Position numbers and translations under genes: made by a program
From: Halanaerobiales bacterium
GTDB taxonomy: Bacteria; Bacillota; Halanaerobiia; Halanaerobiales; DTU029
Reading direction: 5' to 3'
DNA: 64,000 nucleotides
NCBI GenBank assembly: GCA_029981855.1
Contig: JARRCS010000024.1
Span: 1 to 64,000 of the forward strand
Notes under the pieces: generated by a model
The model's database searches: none
Told to the model about the DNA's origin: nothing
The model's input: only the letters and a program-made list of their open reading frames with translations
Shown: positions 6,410-15,739 of the stretch, in pieces
Layout of the letters: every line of letters begins with the position of its first letter
Position numbering within the stretch: position 1 is the first letter of the stretch

Positions 6410-8327
6410 ACCCTTCTGGCGGGGCTGGTTCGAGAAAAAAGAAAAGGACAATCAGAATGATGAAAAATTTAGGCAGATCAAGGCCTTATATAAAAAGGCT
6501 ACTGACTTTTACGGTCAGGATAAATTTATCATGAAAGCTAGTAGGGTTGATGTACTTGATTTAATAACTTCTGATAAGATCAAGGAGAGGTTAACGGCTC
6601 TGGAGCGGATTGTTTATGATGATCCTACCATTGAAATTGATCGGGGTAATTTAGATGAAAGGATCCTCCGCCTGGAGAATAAGATAGCCGATCTACTGGC
6701 CGAGCGTTCGGTAGAAAGGGATCTGGAGGAACAGATCGCCGAAAGGATGCAGAGACGGCAGAAAGAGTACTTAAAGGAAATCAAGAAGGAGATAGTCAGG
6801 GGAGAACAGACTGCCGATAATGCCCAGACCTTAAGAAAGCTGGCCCAGCTGGAGAAGCTTGAGAGCAGGAGTCTGAACAGATCAACTCTGGACCTGGTAA
6901 GGCCCCAGACCTTTGAGGAGGTTATCGGGCAGGACCTGGCCCTCAAGGCCCTGGTCTCCAAAATTGCCTCTCCCTATCCCCAGCACGTCATTCTCTACGG
7001 TCCACCGGGTGTAGGTAAAACAACCGCTGCCCGCCTGGCTTTAGAGGAGGCCAAGAAGAAGAAGAATACCCCCTTCTATGAGGATTCAAAATTTGTTGAG
7101 GTTGATGGTAGCACCCTGCGCTGGGATCCGAGGGAGGTTACCAATCCCCTGCTCGGTTCTGTTCATGATCCGATCTACCAGGGGGCCAAGCGGAATCTGG
7201 CTGATGGAGGGGTGCCCGAACCCAAGACCGGTCTGGTAACTGAAGCCCACGGAGGGGTGCTTTTTATCGATGAGATTGGGGAATTAGATCCCATGCTCCA
7301 GAACAAACTTTTGAAAGTAATGGAGGATAAACGGGTGATGTTCGAATCCTCCTATTTTGATGAGAATGATGAGAATATCCCCCTCTATATCAAGAAACTC
7401 TTCAAAGAGGGGGCACCGGCCGATTTTATACTTATAGGGGCCACCACCAGGAGTCCGGAGGAGATAAATCCCGCCTTCCGCTCCCGCTGTGCCGAGGTAT
7501 TTTTTAATCCCCTGACCAAACAGGATATCCAGAAGATTGTTAGGAATGCAGTTAAAAAACTAGGGGTAAAGATTGAAGAGGAAATTCCTGTTATTATCAG
7601 TGATTATACTATAGAGGGGAGGACGGCCATTAATCTGTTATTAGACGCCTACAGCCTGGTCCTCTACGAGAATGAGAACAAAGATGAGTATAAACTGCTG
7701 ATTACCAAAGATAAGCTCTATGAGGCCATACAGAACCGCCGAATGACCCCCTGTAACAAGGTCAAGGTTGATGAACAGGCCCAGGTTGGCAAGATTTTTG
7801 GTCTGGGTGTCCGCGGCTTTATCGGTTCGGTTATCGAGATTGAGGCGATGGCCTTTCCGGCCGATGAAAAGGGCAAGGGGAGGCTCAGGTTTAATGAGAC
7901 CGCAGGAAGTATGGCCAAGGACTCCCTCTTTAATGCCGCGGCAGTTGTCCGCAAGATAACCGGTAAAAATATGAATGATTATGACCTTCATGTTAATATA
8001 GTGGGGGGCGGCAATGTTGACGGTCCTTCGGCCGGGATAGCCATGCTACTGGCTATTATTAGTGCTATTGAAGAGATACCCTTAAAACAGGATCTAGCCG
8101 TAACCGGGGAGGTATCCATCCAGGGCAAGATCAAACCGGTCGGTGGAATCAGGGAGAAACTCCATGCTGCCGAACAGGCCGGCTTGAAGGAGGTCCTGAT
8201 TCCCGAAGAGAATATCAATGATATCAATCAGGATACCCAACTTAAGGTTACCCCCGTCTCTACCGTTACCGAGGCCTTAAAAAAGGTCCTTATCTATGAC
8301 GAAAAGAAACTATCGATTGTAAAATAA
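6405..8327 (+). CDS. spore-type ATP-dependent Lon protease (LonC-like)
   Basis: About 640 residues. The N-terminal third is charged and coiled. It is followed by an AAA+ module with Walker A 'GPPGVGKTT', Walker B 'GVLFIDEIGEL' and 'GATTRSPEEINPAFRSR', and then a C-terminal Lon serine protease domain with catalytic Ser in 'DGPSAGIAM' and Lys in 'PVGGIREKLHAAE'. It lacks the large N-terminal domain of LonA and is most like the Lon family restricted to endospore formers. Intact Walker motifs suggest active ATP hydrolysis. The start is ATG 6405 (MKPFWRGW) or GTG 6393. Both lie at the edge of the palindromic element and neither has a strong Shine-Dalgarno. A terminator follows. Confidence 0.88.
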   Translation: MKPFWRGWFEKKEKDNQNDEKFRQIKALYKKATDFYGQDKFIMKASRVDVLDLITSDKIKERLTALERIVYDDPTIEIDRGNLDERILRLENKIADLLAERSVERDLEEQIAERMQRRQKEYLKEIKKEIVRGEQTADNAQTLRKLAQLEKLESRSLNRSTLDLVRPQTFEEVIGQDLALKALVSKIASPYPQHVILYGPPGVGKTTAARLALEEAKKKKNTPFYEDSKFVEVDGSTLRWDPREVTNPLLGSVHDPIYQGAKRNLADGGVPEPKTGLVTEAHGGVLFIDEIGELDPMLQNKLLKVMEDKRVMFESSYFDENDENIPLYIKKLFKEGAPADFILIGATTRSPEEINPAFRSRCAEVFFNPLTKQDIQKIVRNAVKKLGVKIEEEIPVIISDYTIEGRTAINLLLDAYSLVLYENENKDEYKLLITKDKLYEAIQNRRMTPCNKVKVDEQAQVGKIFGLGVRGFIGSVIEIEAMAFPADEKGKGRLRFNETAGSMAKDSLFNAAAVVRKITGKNMNDYDLHVNIVGGGNVDGPSAGIAMLLAIISAIEEIPLKQDLAVTGEVSIQGKIKPVGGIREKLHAAEQAGLKEVLIPEENINDINQDTQLKVTPVSTVTEALKKVLIYDEKKLSIVK

Positions 8328-8347
8328 ATACCATTTAATCATATTAT

Positions 8348-8383
8348 CCTCACAGAGTATTTTGCCTGTGGGGTTTTCTTTTT
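8348..8383 (+). terminator. rho-independent terminator after the Lon gene
   Basis: Stem CCTCACAG (8348-8355) / CTGTGGGG (8366-8373), with one G-T pair, followed by TTTTCTTTTT. Confidence 0.75.
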
Positions 8384-8436
8384 CCCGGGATCAGAAAAAA
8401 TATTTTGCTATTTAGAACAATTTTTCTATTTTTCTC

Positions 8437-8502
8437 TTGACAGCTTGTAATAGAAACCATATAATATGAATATAAATTCATGTGAAGGCGGGTTCATGTG
8501 AA
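8437..8502 (+). promoter_or_regulatory. consensus promoter with tandem palindromic operators
   Basis: TTGACA (8437-8442), 17 bases, then TATAAT (8460-8465). Two exact copies of TTCATGTGAA (8477-8486 and 8493-8502) follow, spaced 16 bases centre to centre; TTCA/TGAA arms make each nearly palindromic. A further ATTCATT lies at 8508-8514. The position just after the -10 fits autorepression by the TetR protein encoded immediately downstream. Confidence 0.7.
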
Positions 8503-8548
8503 TAAAGATTCATTAAAATGCAGATTAATACCGAAAGGGGGAGAGTAG

Positions 8549-9163
8549 GTGCCAAAGGATACTTTTTTTAACCTCTCCGAAAGCAAGAGAGGGAGGGTTG
8601 TAGCAGCGGCCATTGATGAATTTGCCAGTTATCCATTTCATAAAGCCAGTGTTACCAGAATTATTAAAAAGGCAGGTATTGCCAGCGGAAGTTTTTATCA
8701 GTATTTTGAAGACAAGAAAGATCTTTACATGTATATTATAAAATTAATAGGTGACAAAAAAATGGAGTATTTAAATTATGTTTTGCAGAGATTTGATTCC
8801 TTAGATTTTTTTCAGATGTTAAGAGAGTTATATCTTGCGGGAATTCGCTTTGCCAGGGATAACCCCAAGCTGGATGCTATCGGCAATAATTTAATTAAGA
8901 ATAGTGATCAGCTTTATAAGGATATTATCGGGGATCAAAAACCTATGGCAATTCACTTTTTTGAAGAGATGCTGCAAAAAGGTATTGAGAAGGGGGGTGT
9001 CGATCCGGCAATAGATACCCGGCTTGTTGCCGAGATGCTGCTAGCGATAAATTTATCAATCTCCGAATTAATATATGAAGACGGGCAGGTGAATATGAAT
9101 GATATGGAGTTGATTGATAAAATGTTATATGTGATTGAGAACGGGATTAGAAAGAAGCGATAG
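8549..9163 (+). CDS. TetR/AcrR family transcriptional regulator
   Basis: A 204-residue one-component regulator. The N-terminal helix-turn-helix (residues 8-55) contains 'AAIDEFASYPFHKASVTRIIKKAGIASGSFYQYFEDKKDLYMYII', the TetR DNA-binding signature. The C-terminal helical domain would bind an unknown ligand. The start is GTG with AAAGGGGGAG upstream. It precedes the LolD/FtsX export genes on the same strand by about 50 bases, and its own promoter carries two palindromic sites, so it probably represses itself and the export operon. Confidence 0.9.
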   Translation: MPKDTFFNLSESKRGRVVAAAIDEFASYPFHKASVTRIIKKAGIASGSFYQYFEDKKDLYMYIIKLIGDKKMEYLNYVLQRFDSLDFFQMLRELYLAGIRFARDNPKLDAIGNNLIKNSDQLYKDIIGDQKPMAIHFFEEMLQKGIEKGGVDPAIDTRLVAEMLLAINLSISELIYEDGQVNMNDMELIDKMLYVIENGIRKKR

Positions 9164-9213
9164 GCAGGACGAAGGTGAGATAATTTTAATTTAAAGAGGG
9201 AGGTAAAAGCGGA

Positions 9214-9921
9214 ATGGCTTTACTGGAACTTAAGGGAGTGGAAAAGATTTACCAGCAGGGAAAGATAGAGGTACCTGCCCTGAGGGGGATTGACCTGATA
9301 GTGGAAAAGGGGGAATTTACTACCATCTTTGGTCCTTCCGGTTCGGGGAAGACCACCCTGCTTAATATGATTGGCTGCCTCGATAAACCCACTAAAGGGG
9401 AGATTTATTTCGATGGTCAGGAACTGGGCGATCTCTCCAAAAAGGAGCTGGCCTTAATCAGGCGGCATAATATCGGATTTATCTTTCAGAGTTACAACCT
9501 GATCCCCGTTCTCAGCGCCTATGAAAATGTCGAATTTGCTATCCGGCTGACAGATGGCAGGACGGAAAGTGAAATGAGAAAGAAGGTACTGGATATTCTG
9601 GAGGCGGTAGGCCTCGCCGGCCTGGAAGACCGCCGGCCCAATGAACTATCTGGGGGACAGAAACAGCGGGTCGCTATTGCCAGGGCCCTGGTTAAGGAGC
9701 CAAAACTAGTACTGGCCGATGAACCGACCGCTAACCTGGACTCTAAAACCAGTGATGAGGTTCTGGAGATTATGGTCAGGATGAACCAGCAGCTGGGTAC
9801 CACCTTTATCTTCTCAACCCATGATCCTCAGGTAATGGAATATGCCGGCAGATTGATTGAGATCAGGGATGGTAAGGTCTCCAGAGAGAAAAAGGGGGAG
9901 GATATCCGTGTTCATCATTAA
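9214..9921 (+). CDS. ABC transporter ATP-binding protein, LolD/MacB type
   Basis: A 235-residue ATPase with Walker A 'GPSGSGKTT', Q-loop 'FIFQSYNLIPVLSAYENV', signature 'LSGGQKQRVAIARAL', Walker B 'LVLADEPTANLD' and H-loop 'FSTHD'. The 'SAYENVEF' Q-loop context and the paired FtsX-type permeases mark the LolD/MacB/FtsE branch, which pulls substrates from the inner membrane by mechanotransmission and does not form a classical channel. It overlaps the next permease start by 14 bases, so the two are translationally coupled. Confidence 0.93.
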   Translation: MALLELKGVEKIYQQGKIEVPALRGIDLIVEKGEFTTIFGPSGSGKTTLLNMIGCLDKPTKGEIYFDGQELGDLSKKELALIRRHNIGFIFQSYNLIPVLSAYENVEFAIRLTDGRTESEMRKKVLDILEAVGLAGLEDRRPNELSGGQKQRVAIARALVKEPKLVLADEPTANLDSKTSDEVLEIMVRMNQQLGTTFIFSTHDPQVMEYAGRLIEIRDGKVSREKKGEDIRVHH

Positions 9922-11152
9922 GCTTGCTTTACGGAATCTGTTCCGGCACAAAAAGAGAACCATTATTACCGCAATTGTTATTTCCCTGGCTATCTTTATC
10001 TATCTCCTCTCAGACTCTTTGATGCTGGGGATAGAAGAGCTATCCTATGCCAATATTATTAACCTGGAATCAGGCCATCTCCAGGTAGTTAATCCGGACT
10101 ACTGGGAAGAGAGACAGGAGGCCCCCCTGGAGAATCTCATCCCTTTAAGTGAAGATTTAAAGAAAAAGATCAGGGAGATTGAAGGCTTTAATGCCATGGC
10201 CGGCCAGTTAAGGTTTTCTGCCAGTTTAAATAATGGGATCGATGAGATTCCCATCATGGGGTTGGGGATCAATCCAGAGGAAACGGAAAGGGTCTTGACC
10301 ATCGATGAATATTTTGTAGAGGGTTCGATGCTTACCCCGGGAAAATATGAGGCGGTACTGGGTAAAAGCCTGGCAGATTTGATGGATTTAAAGGTAGGTG
10401 ATTACCTGACCCTGATAGTCAGAACCAAGGAAAACACCTTTAATACCATTGACGCGGTAATTACCGGGTTGCTGAAAACCCCGCATCCCGATATTAACGA
10501 TAATACTGTCTTTGTTCCGCTGGATATTGCCCGGCAGGCCCTTAACCTGGAAGAGGAGGTCAGCCAGATAGTCATCAGATTAAACAGGGATAAGGAAGAA
10601 GCTCGGGAGATAGCTGCCGAACTTTCGCGGGATTTAACAGAGGGGGGCTTTAATTTAAAGGCCTATCCCTGGCAGGAATCAGCCGAGACCCTAACTGCCA
10701 TGATGCAGATGCAGGATATAGAAAATTTCGTTATCCTCGGTATTATTTTAGTTATCGCTGCCGTCGGGATTATTAATACGACCATTCTCTCGGCTATAGA
10801 GAGAATGGAAGAGATAGGAATGATGAAGGCTTTAGGCTTAAAGGAAGGTGAGATTATCCGGGTCTTTATGATTGAGGCTACCGGAATAGGGATTATCGGC
10901 GGACTAATCGGCTGTTTCTTTGGAGGAATAGGGGTTACCATCTTAAACCAGATCGGTTTATCGATGAATACCTTCGGGGGGCAGGATACTACTTACGGGC
11001 TGCCTATTCTGGAGAGGATCTACGGTGGCTGGAATCCGGGGGCCTTTATTTTCGTCTTTGTCTTCGGGGTGGTTGTTGCCCTTCTCTCCAGTATTCTACC
11101 GGCCCGCTGGGCAGCCCGTAAGGATCCGGTCAAGGCAATCTATCATCGTTAA
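9908..11152 (+). CDS. FtsX/LolCE-type ABC permease, first copy
   Basis: About 414 residues with the MacB/LolC topology: one N-terminal membrane helix (residues about 18-40), a periplasmic domain of some 230 residues containing 'LGKSLADLMDLKVGDYLTLIV', then three C-terminal helices starting at 'FVILGIILVIAAVGIINTTILSA' with the conserved 'ERMEEIGMMKALG' coupling helix. GTG 9908 is chosen because AGGGGGAGG lies about seven bases upstream, within the end of the ATPase gene. With the second permease it would form a heterodimer. Confidence 0.88.
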   Translation: MFIIKLALRNLFRHKKRTIITAIVISLAIFIYLLSDSLMLGIEELSYANIINLESGHLQVVNPDYWEERQEAPLENLIPLSEDLKKKIREIEGFNAMAGQLRFSASLNNGIDEIPIMGLGINPEETERVLTIDEYFVEGSMLTPGKYEAVLGKSLADLMDLKVGDYLTLIVRTKENTFNTIDAVITGLLKTPHPDINDNTVFVPLDIARQALNLEEEVSQIVIRLNRDKEEAREIAAELSRDLTEGGFNLKAYPWQESAETLTAMMQMQDIENFVILGIILVIAAVGIINTTILSAIERMEEIGMMKALGLKEGEIIRVFMIEATGIGIIGGLIGCFFGGIGVTILNQIGLSMNTFGGQDTTYGLPILERIYGGWNPGAFIFVFVFGVVVALLSSILPARWAARKDPVKAIYHR

Positions 11153-11166
11153 AGGAGGCGGGAAAA

Positions 11167-12426
11167 ATGAAATTTTTATGGACCCTGGCAGCAAAAAATT
11201 TGTTTCGTAACCGGCTCAGGAGTATAGTCTCTATTATTGCTATCGCTATTTCGGTTATGGTAGTCGTCTTTGCCAGGGGGTTAGTAACCGGCTTTATCGA
11301 TTCCACCTTTTCGCTATATATTAAGTATGATACCGGTCATATCAAGGTGGTTAATCAGGAATACAGACAGAAGGAACGGCTCTTTTCACTGAACTACCCG
11401 GTAGATGGTTTTAACGGTGAAGGTCTAACTTCCATGATCAAAAAGCTGGAAGGGGTCGAAGGGATTGAGATGGCCGTACCCAGGATTAAATTCGGAGCGA
11501 TGGCCAGTACGGATGATGACCTGATCACGATGCTCGGCTGGGGGGTTGACCCGGCTAAGGAGAGTAAGTTTACGGGAATAGAGAAACAATTAGTTGAGGG
11601 AAGGATGATCCGGCCCGGGGAGAAGGAGATACTTCTCGGAAAGGGGCTTTTAAAGAAACTAAACCGCCAGGTAGGGGATAAGGTGACAATCCTCTATAAT
11701 ACCTCCTTTAATTCCTTTAAGGGGGCTACATTACGAATTGCAGGTGTTATTGAAAGCGGAATGCCACTTCTTAATGATACTATTTTTTACCTTCCCCTGG
11801 ACATAGCCCAGGAGCTATTAATTATGCCTGATCAGGCTACAGAGGTTTTACTGGTAACCCCAAATGCTAAAGAGGCTGCTGCTTTTTACCCCGGGGTAAA
11901 GGAGCTCTTTACGGCTGAAGGGGCGGAGGAAAGATATTCGGTTGAGCCCTGGAATAAGGCCAACAGTGTCCTGGAGTATATGCAGGTTGCCATCAGGATT
12001 TATGACGTTATATATGTCTTTCTGGTCTTACTGGCCAGTATAGTGGTCATTAATACCATGGTTATGATCGTTAAGGAACGAACCCGGGAGATAGGGATGA
12101 TGACCGCCCTCGGTCTGCAGAGCAGGGATATCTTAAAGCTCTTCATTATGGAGGGAACGGTCATGGGTATCACCGGCAGTCTGCTCGGGGCGGTCCTGGG
12201 GGGAATAGTGACCAGGGTGCTTTCGGTCAATGGATTTGACTATAGTGCTATAGTCTCGGGAATGGGGGATGAGTTTTTAATGAATCCCATAATCTATCCT
12301 ACCTTCTCCGTCACCCATATGATATACGGTTTTCTGCTGGGGGTAATCGTGACTGCTGTTACCTGTATCATTCCTGCCCGCCGGGCAGCCCGGCTTGAGC
12401 CCTCGGAGGCATTGCGGGAATTTTAG
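11167..12426 (+). CDS. FtsX/LolCE-type ABC permease, second copy
   Basis: A 419-residue paralogue of the preceding gene with the same one-plus-three helix layout. The N-terminus 'AAKNLFRNRLRSIVSIIAIAI', the periplasmic 'LLGKGLLKKLNRQVGDKVTILY' and the coupling helix 'ERTREIGMMTALGLQSRDILKLFIMEG' are recognisable. ATG follows AAAGGAGG, 14 bases after the first permease stop. Two different permeases per ATPase recall LolC/LolE. The operon continues into a LolA-like protein, supporting lipoprotein or outer-membrane cargo. Confidence 0.88.
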   Translation: MKFLWTLAAKNLFRNRLRSIVSIIAIAISVMVVVFARGLVTGFIDSTFSLYIKYDTGHIKVVNQEYRQKERLFSLNYPVDGFNGEGLTSMIKKLEGVEGIEMAVPRIKFGAMASTDDDLITMLGWGVDPAKESKFTGIEKQLVEGRMIRPGEKEILLGKGLLKKLNRQVGDKVTILYNTSFNSFKGATLRIAGVIESGMPLLNDTIFYLPLDIAQELLIMPDQATEVLLVTPNAKEAAAFYPGVKELFTAEGAEERYSVEPWNKANSVLEYMQVAIRIYDVIYVFLVLLASIVVINTMVMIVKERTREIGMMTALGLQSRDILKLFIMEGTVMGITGSLLGAVLGGIVTRVLSVNGFDYSAIVSGMGDEFLMNPIIYPTFSVTHMIYGFLLGVIVTAVTCIIPARRAARLEPSEALREF

Positions 12427-12464
12427 AAAAGGATAACAAAGACTCAATAGAAGGGAGCTATAAA

Positions 12465-13208
12465 ATGAAAAATTATAAGGTGATTCTGCCGGTATTAGGG
12501 TTGTTAATTATTCTTCTTTCTAACCTGGCTCTGGCCATTACGGCCGAGGAGATAATTAACAGGCGTGATGATAATGAGTATATCGTCTCAGCCAGGGTTG
12601 AGTCTGAGATGGTGATTATTAATGGTGGTAGAAAAATGGTTAAAACTATGATCAGTTTAACCGATGGCAGAGACGGGCTAACTGAGTTTACCAATCCCCG
12701 GGACCGTGGGACAAAATTCCTTAAAAGAGGGGATGACCTCTGGATGTTCTTCCCCGATGCCGAGGATGTTGTTAAGATCTCCGGTCATATGCTGAATCAG
12801 GGAATGATGGGGAGTGACTTCTCCTACCAGGATATCATGGAGTCGGATAAATTAACCGATCTCTATAATTTTGAGGTTATCGGGGAGGAAGAGTTTGCCG
12901 GCCGGCCCTGTTATCTGCTGGAGGGAATAGCTAAGGAAGGGGCTGAGGTTTCCTACTACCGCCGTAAGATCTGGATCGATAAGGAGAGGTTTATCGGTCT
13001 AAAGATGGAGCTATATGCCCAGAGCGGCCGTCTGTTGAAGGTTAGCAGGGCAGAGAAGGTCGAAAAGATTGAGGGCCGCTGGCTTCCAACAGAATCGGTC
13101 ATGGAGAATAAATTAAGGAGAAATACCCGGACCGAATTTAAGATAATCTCCATCGAGTTTAATCCGGAGATCCCGGGGGGGACCTTTACCCTGCAGAATT
13201 TGCAATAA
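12465..13208 (+). CDS. LolA-like outer membrane lipoprotein-sorting protein
   Basis: A 247-residue secreted protein. A signal peptide covers residues 1-25 ('VILPVLGLLIILLSNLALA'). The rest is a half-barrel rich in beta strands with 'DDLWMFFPDAEDVVKISG', 'FAGRPCYLLEGIAKE' and 'YYRRKIWIDKERFIGLKMELY', typical of the LolA-like sorting family that often accompanies FtsX-type ABC genes. It would carry a hydrophobic cargo across the periplasm from the upstream transporter. No lipobox cysteine is seen. The cargo is not determined by the sequence. Confidence 0.82.
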   Translation: MKNYKVILPVLGLLIILLSNLALAITAEEIINRRDDNEYIVSARVESEMVIINGGRKMVKTMISLTDGRDGLTEFTNPRDRGTKFLKRGDDLWMFFPDAEDVVKISGHMLNQGMMGSDFSYQDIMESDKLTDLYNFEVIGEEEFAGRPCYLLEGIAKEGAEVSYYRRKIWIDKERFIGLKMELYAQSGRLLKVSRAEKVEKIEGRWLPTESVMENKLRRNTRTEFKIISIEFNPEIPGGTFTLQNLQ

Positions 13209-13229
13209 AACAACCAGGGGGGAATAATT

Positions 13230-14372
13230 GTGCAAAAGATTTTAAAGGTCTGTCTTCTGCTCTTGGTATTAATTCTCCTCTTCTCCTTACCGCTCTCCGC
13301 TCAGGCAGATATAGGGGGAGAGTTAAAGACCACTCTGATTGGTACTGTCGGTGAGGATGGGGAGATATCTACGGATTTACAGGAGAGTCTGGATCTGGAG
13401 CTATTTCTACCGGAATTCGGTAATACGGAGGCTAAATTTCAACTTGAGTTATTTAATCCGCCGCTAAAAGATTTGACCGGAGATGATCAAAGAATATCTG
13501 TAAAAAAACTATATTTAAGACACCGTTTTACTAATCTGAATTTAACCCTGGGCCGTCAGCCCATCTCCTGGTCTTTTGGCTCGCTGCTCAATCCCGTTGA
13601 CTTTACTCTGGGGGCGGTGGCTATGGGTGAGGAGACCTCGGGCAAGTATGTTGATGCCGTAGAGGGATATATTCCCTTTAACTGGAACTCGGGCCTGGCC
13701 CTGGTTGCAGCTTACCCTGAACATAGTGACGAGATTAAATGGGGGGTAAGGGGCAGGGCCGGAATCCGGGGTTATGACCTGACCATGAACTTTGTCCGGG
13801 AACCGGAGATAACTGTTGAAATTCCTGGTGTGGGGATGTTTACCAATCCCCCGGCAAAGAGAGCCGGCTTAACCTTCAAAGGAGACCTGGGTCCCATTGG
13901 TGCTTACGGGGCCGTTGGGTATTACCGGAGGAATAATCAGGAAAGCTATGTCTATCTGCTGGGCGGTGACTACAGTTATTACTCTGGGTTTGATAAGAAA
14001 ATCACCTTCCAGCTGGAGTATCTAAGTGTCAACAGGGATAATTTAAATAATATCCTGGGGATGAATTTGACTGGACTTACTTCCGGAGGGGATGATACCC
14101 TTAACCTCTTACTGGGAAATGTAAGCTACCCTATTAATGACTTTTCTTCAGTAAGTTTATTGCCGGTAATCAGCCTTGATGATGGGAGCTTACTCTTAAA
14201 CCCCACCTATCAGAATTTGCTGGGTAACAACCTGACCCTGACGGTCAGTGGAGTGGTCTATTACGGTGATGAAGATACCCTCTTTGGACCGAAGGAGATA
14301 ACCCCGGTCCAGGGGTTGCCCCAGAAAGTACCTAAAGGAGTTCTGGAGGTAGGTTTCAGCTATTCCTTTTAA
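13230..14372 (+). CDS. outer membrane beta-barrel protein
   Basis: 380 residues with an N-terminal signal peptide (residues 1-26, ending 'LPLSAQA'), then alternating amphipathic strands with many aromatic residues and Gly/Asn turns ('FNLTLGRQPISWSFGSLLNP'-like segments). The final strand 'GVLEVGFSYSF' ends in phenylalanine, the classical recognition signal for outer-membrane assembly. The 'LGRQPISWSFG' element recalls porin-like alginate or DUF1302-type barrels. The start is GTG after AGGGGGGAA. As the last gene of the LolD-FtsX-LolA-like set, it may be the terminal acceptor or receptor. It is direct evidence that the host is diderm. Confidence 0.78.
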   Translation: MQKILKVCLLLLVLILLFSLPLSAQADIGGELKTTLIGTVGEDGEISTDLQESLDLELFLPEFGNTEAKFQLELFNPPLKDLTGDDQRISVKKLYLRHRFTNLNLTLGRQPISWSFGSLLNPVDFTLGAVAMGEETSGKYVDAVEGYIPFNWNSGLALVAAYPEHSDEIKWGVRGRAGIRGYDLTMNFVREPEITVEIPGVGMFTNPPAKRAGLTFKGDLGPIGAYGAVGYYRRNNQESYVYLLGGDYSYYSGFDKKITFQLEYLSVNRDNLNNILGMNLTGLTSGGDDTLNLLLGNVSYPINDFSSVSLLPVISLDDGSLLLNPTYQNLLGNNLTLTVSGVVYYGDEDTLFGPKEITPVQGLPQKVPKGVLEVGFSYSF

Positions 14373-14386
14373 AGGGGGAGATGATC

Positions 14387-15658
14387 ATGGATAAACCTGT
14401 GACTGTGGCTGTACTGGGTGCGGGTAACCGGGGAAGGGATGCCTACGGGCAATTTATAAAAGAACATCCTGGAGAGATTAAAGCAGTAGCAGTTGCTGAA
14501 CCCGATGAAAGCAGAAGGGAGCTTTTTGCTGGGGAACACGATATCCCCGGGGAATACCGGTTTTCTTCCTGGGAAGAGTTGCTATCAGAGGAGAGACTGG
14601 CAGACGGGATTATTATAGCAACCCTGGATAATATGCATGTTGAGCCTGCCATAATGGCGATGGAGAGGGGTTATAAGATCTTACTGGAGAAACCGATTGC
14701 TCCCAACTGGAAGGATACCGTTAGGATTGCCAGAAAAGCTAAAGAGACCGGGAGTAAGATCCTGGTTGCCCATGTCCTGCGCTATACCAATTTCTACCGG
14801 GAACTAAAAAGGCTCTTAGAGGAAAGGGTTATCGGTGAGATTCGCTTTGTCGACCATATAGAAAACATCGGCTTTTTCCACTTCGCTCATAGCTATGTCC
14901 GGGGTAACTGGAGAAATACCGATATTGCTGCCCCGATTATCCTGGCCAAGAGCTGTCATGACCTGGATCTAATTTACTGGTTGCTGGGGAAAAAATGCCT
15001 TGAACTCTCTTCCCGGGCCTCTCTGGAATTCTTTACTCCCGAAAATCAGCCCGCCGGGGCGGGTGACCGCTGTCTCAACTGTCCGGTAGAGCAGGACTGC
15101 CCCTACTCTGCCTGTAAGATTTATCTAAGCGAGAATACAGGCTGGCCTGTCTCGGTTATCACCACCGATCTTTCCTATGAAGGCCGGTACCGGGCCCTGG
15201 AAGAAGGCCCTTATGGCAGGTGTGTCTTCAAGTGTGACAATAATATTCCGGAGGTTCAGTCGGTTTGTATGAGCTTTGAAGGCAATATTGAGGTTAATTT
15301 TGCGTTGACGGCCTTTTCCTATGAGATAAACAGAACCAGTAAATTCTTCGGAACCCGGGGGGAGATCAGGGCTGATTTTGAAGAGGGTTTAATTGAGGTC
15401 TATCGTTTCGGCCAGTCCGGGGAAAAACGCAAGGTGACCGCGGCTGCAGGTGGTCACGGTGGTGGTGACTCCGGATTAATGGAACAATTTATCGAGCTGT
15501 TAAGGGGAGAAACCAGGAGTGAGAGTGACGGAGCCGGCCCCGGCAGGTTTACCACCATTGAAAATTCGCTGGAGAGCCATCTGATGGCCTTTGCCGCTGA
15601 AAAGGCGAGAAGAGAAGGAAAAATTTCTAGGCTTGAAGACTGGAGAAAGGTTATATAA
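14387..15658 (+). CDS. Gfo/Idh/MocA family oxidoreductase with cysteine-rich insert
   Basis: About 423 residues. The N-terminal Rossmann fold has 'VAVLGAGNRGRDAYG' and the sugar-dehydrogenase hallmark 'EKPIAPNWKD' (Lys in EKP is the usual catalytic lysine). The C-terminal half holds an insertion with 'CLNCPVEQDCPYSACK' and later 'RCVFKCDNN' that could bind metal; the same cysteine pattern occurs in one subfamily of these dehydrogenases. It likely oxidises or epimerises a sugar or cyclitol with NAD(P). ATG 14387 is preferred over 14381 on spacing from AAAGGGGGAG. It probably belongs functionally with the sugar cluster downstream, although about 580 noncoding bases intervene. Confidence 0.85.
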   Translation: MDKPVTVAVLGAGNRGRDAYGQFIKEHPGEIKAVAVAEPDESRRELFAGEHDIPGEYRFSSWEELLSEERLADGIIIATLDNMHVEPAIMAMERGYKILLEKPIAPNWKDTVRIARKAKETGSKILVAHVLRYTNFYRELKRLLEERVIGEIRFVDHIENIGFFHFAHSYVRGNWRNTDIAAPIILAKSCHDLDLIYWLLGKKCLELSSRASLEFFTPENQPAGAGDRCLNCPVEQDCPYSACKIYLSENTGWPVSVITTDLSYEGRYRALEEGPYGRCVFKCDNNIPEVQSVCMSFEGNIEVNFALTAFSYEINRTSKFFGTRGEIRADFEEGLIEVYRFGQSGEKRKVTAAAGGHGGGDSGLMEQFIELLRGETRSESDGAGPGRFTTIENSLESHLMAFAAEKARREGKISRLEDWRKVI

Positions 15659-15739
15659 GCAAAAGTATACACTATCATGAATGCCCACATTTTATTCAAT
15701 GATAAAAAAAGGAATTACCACTTAAATATTGAATTATTA

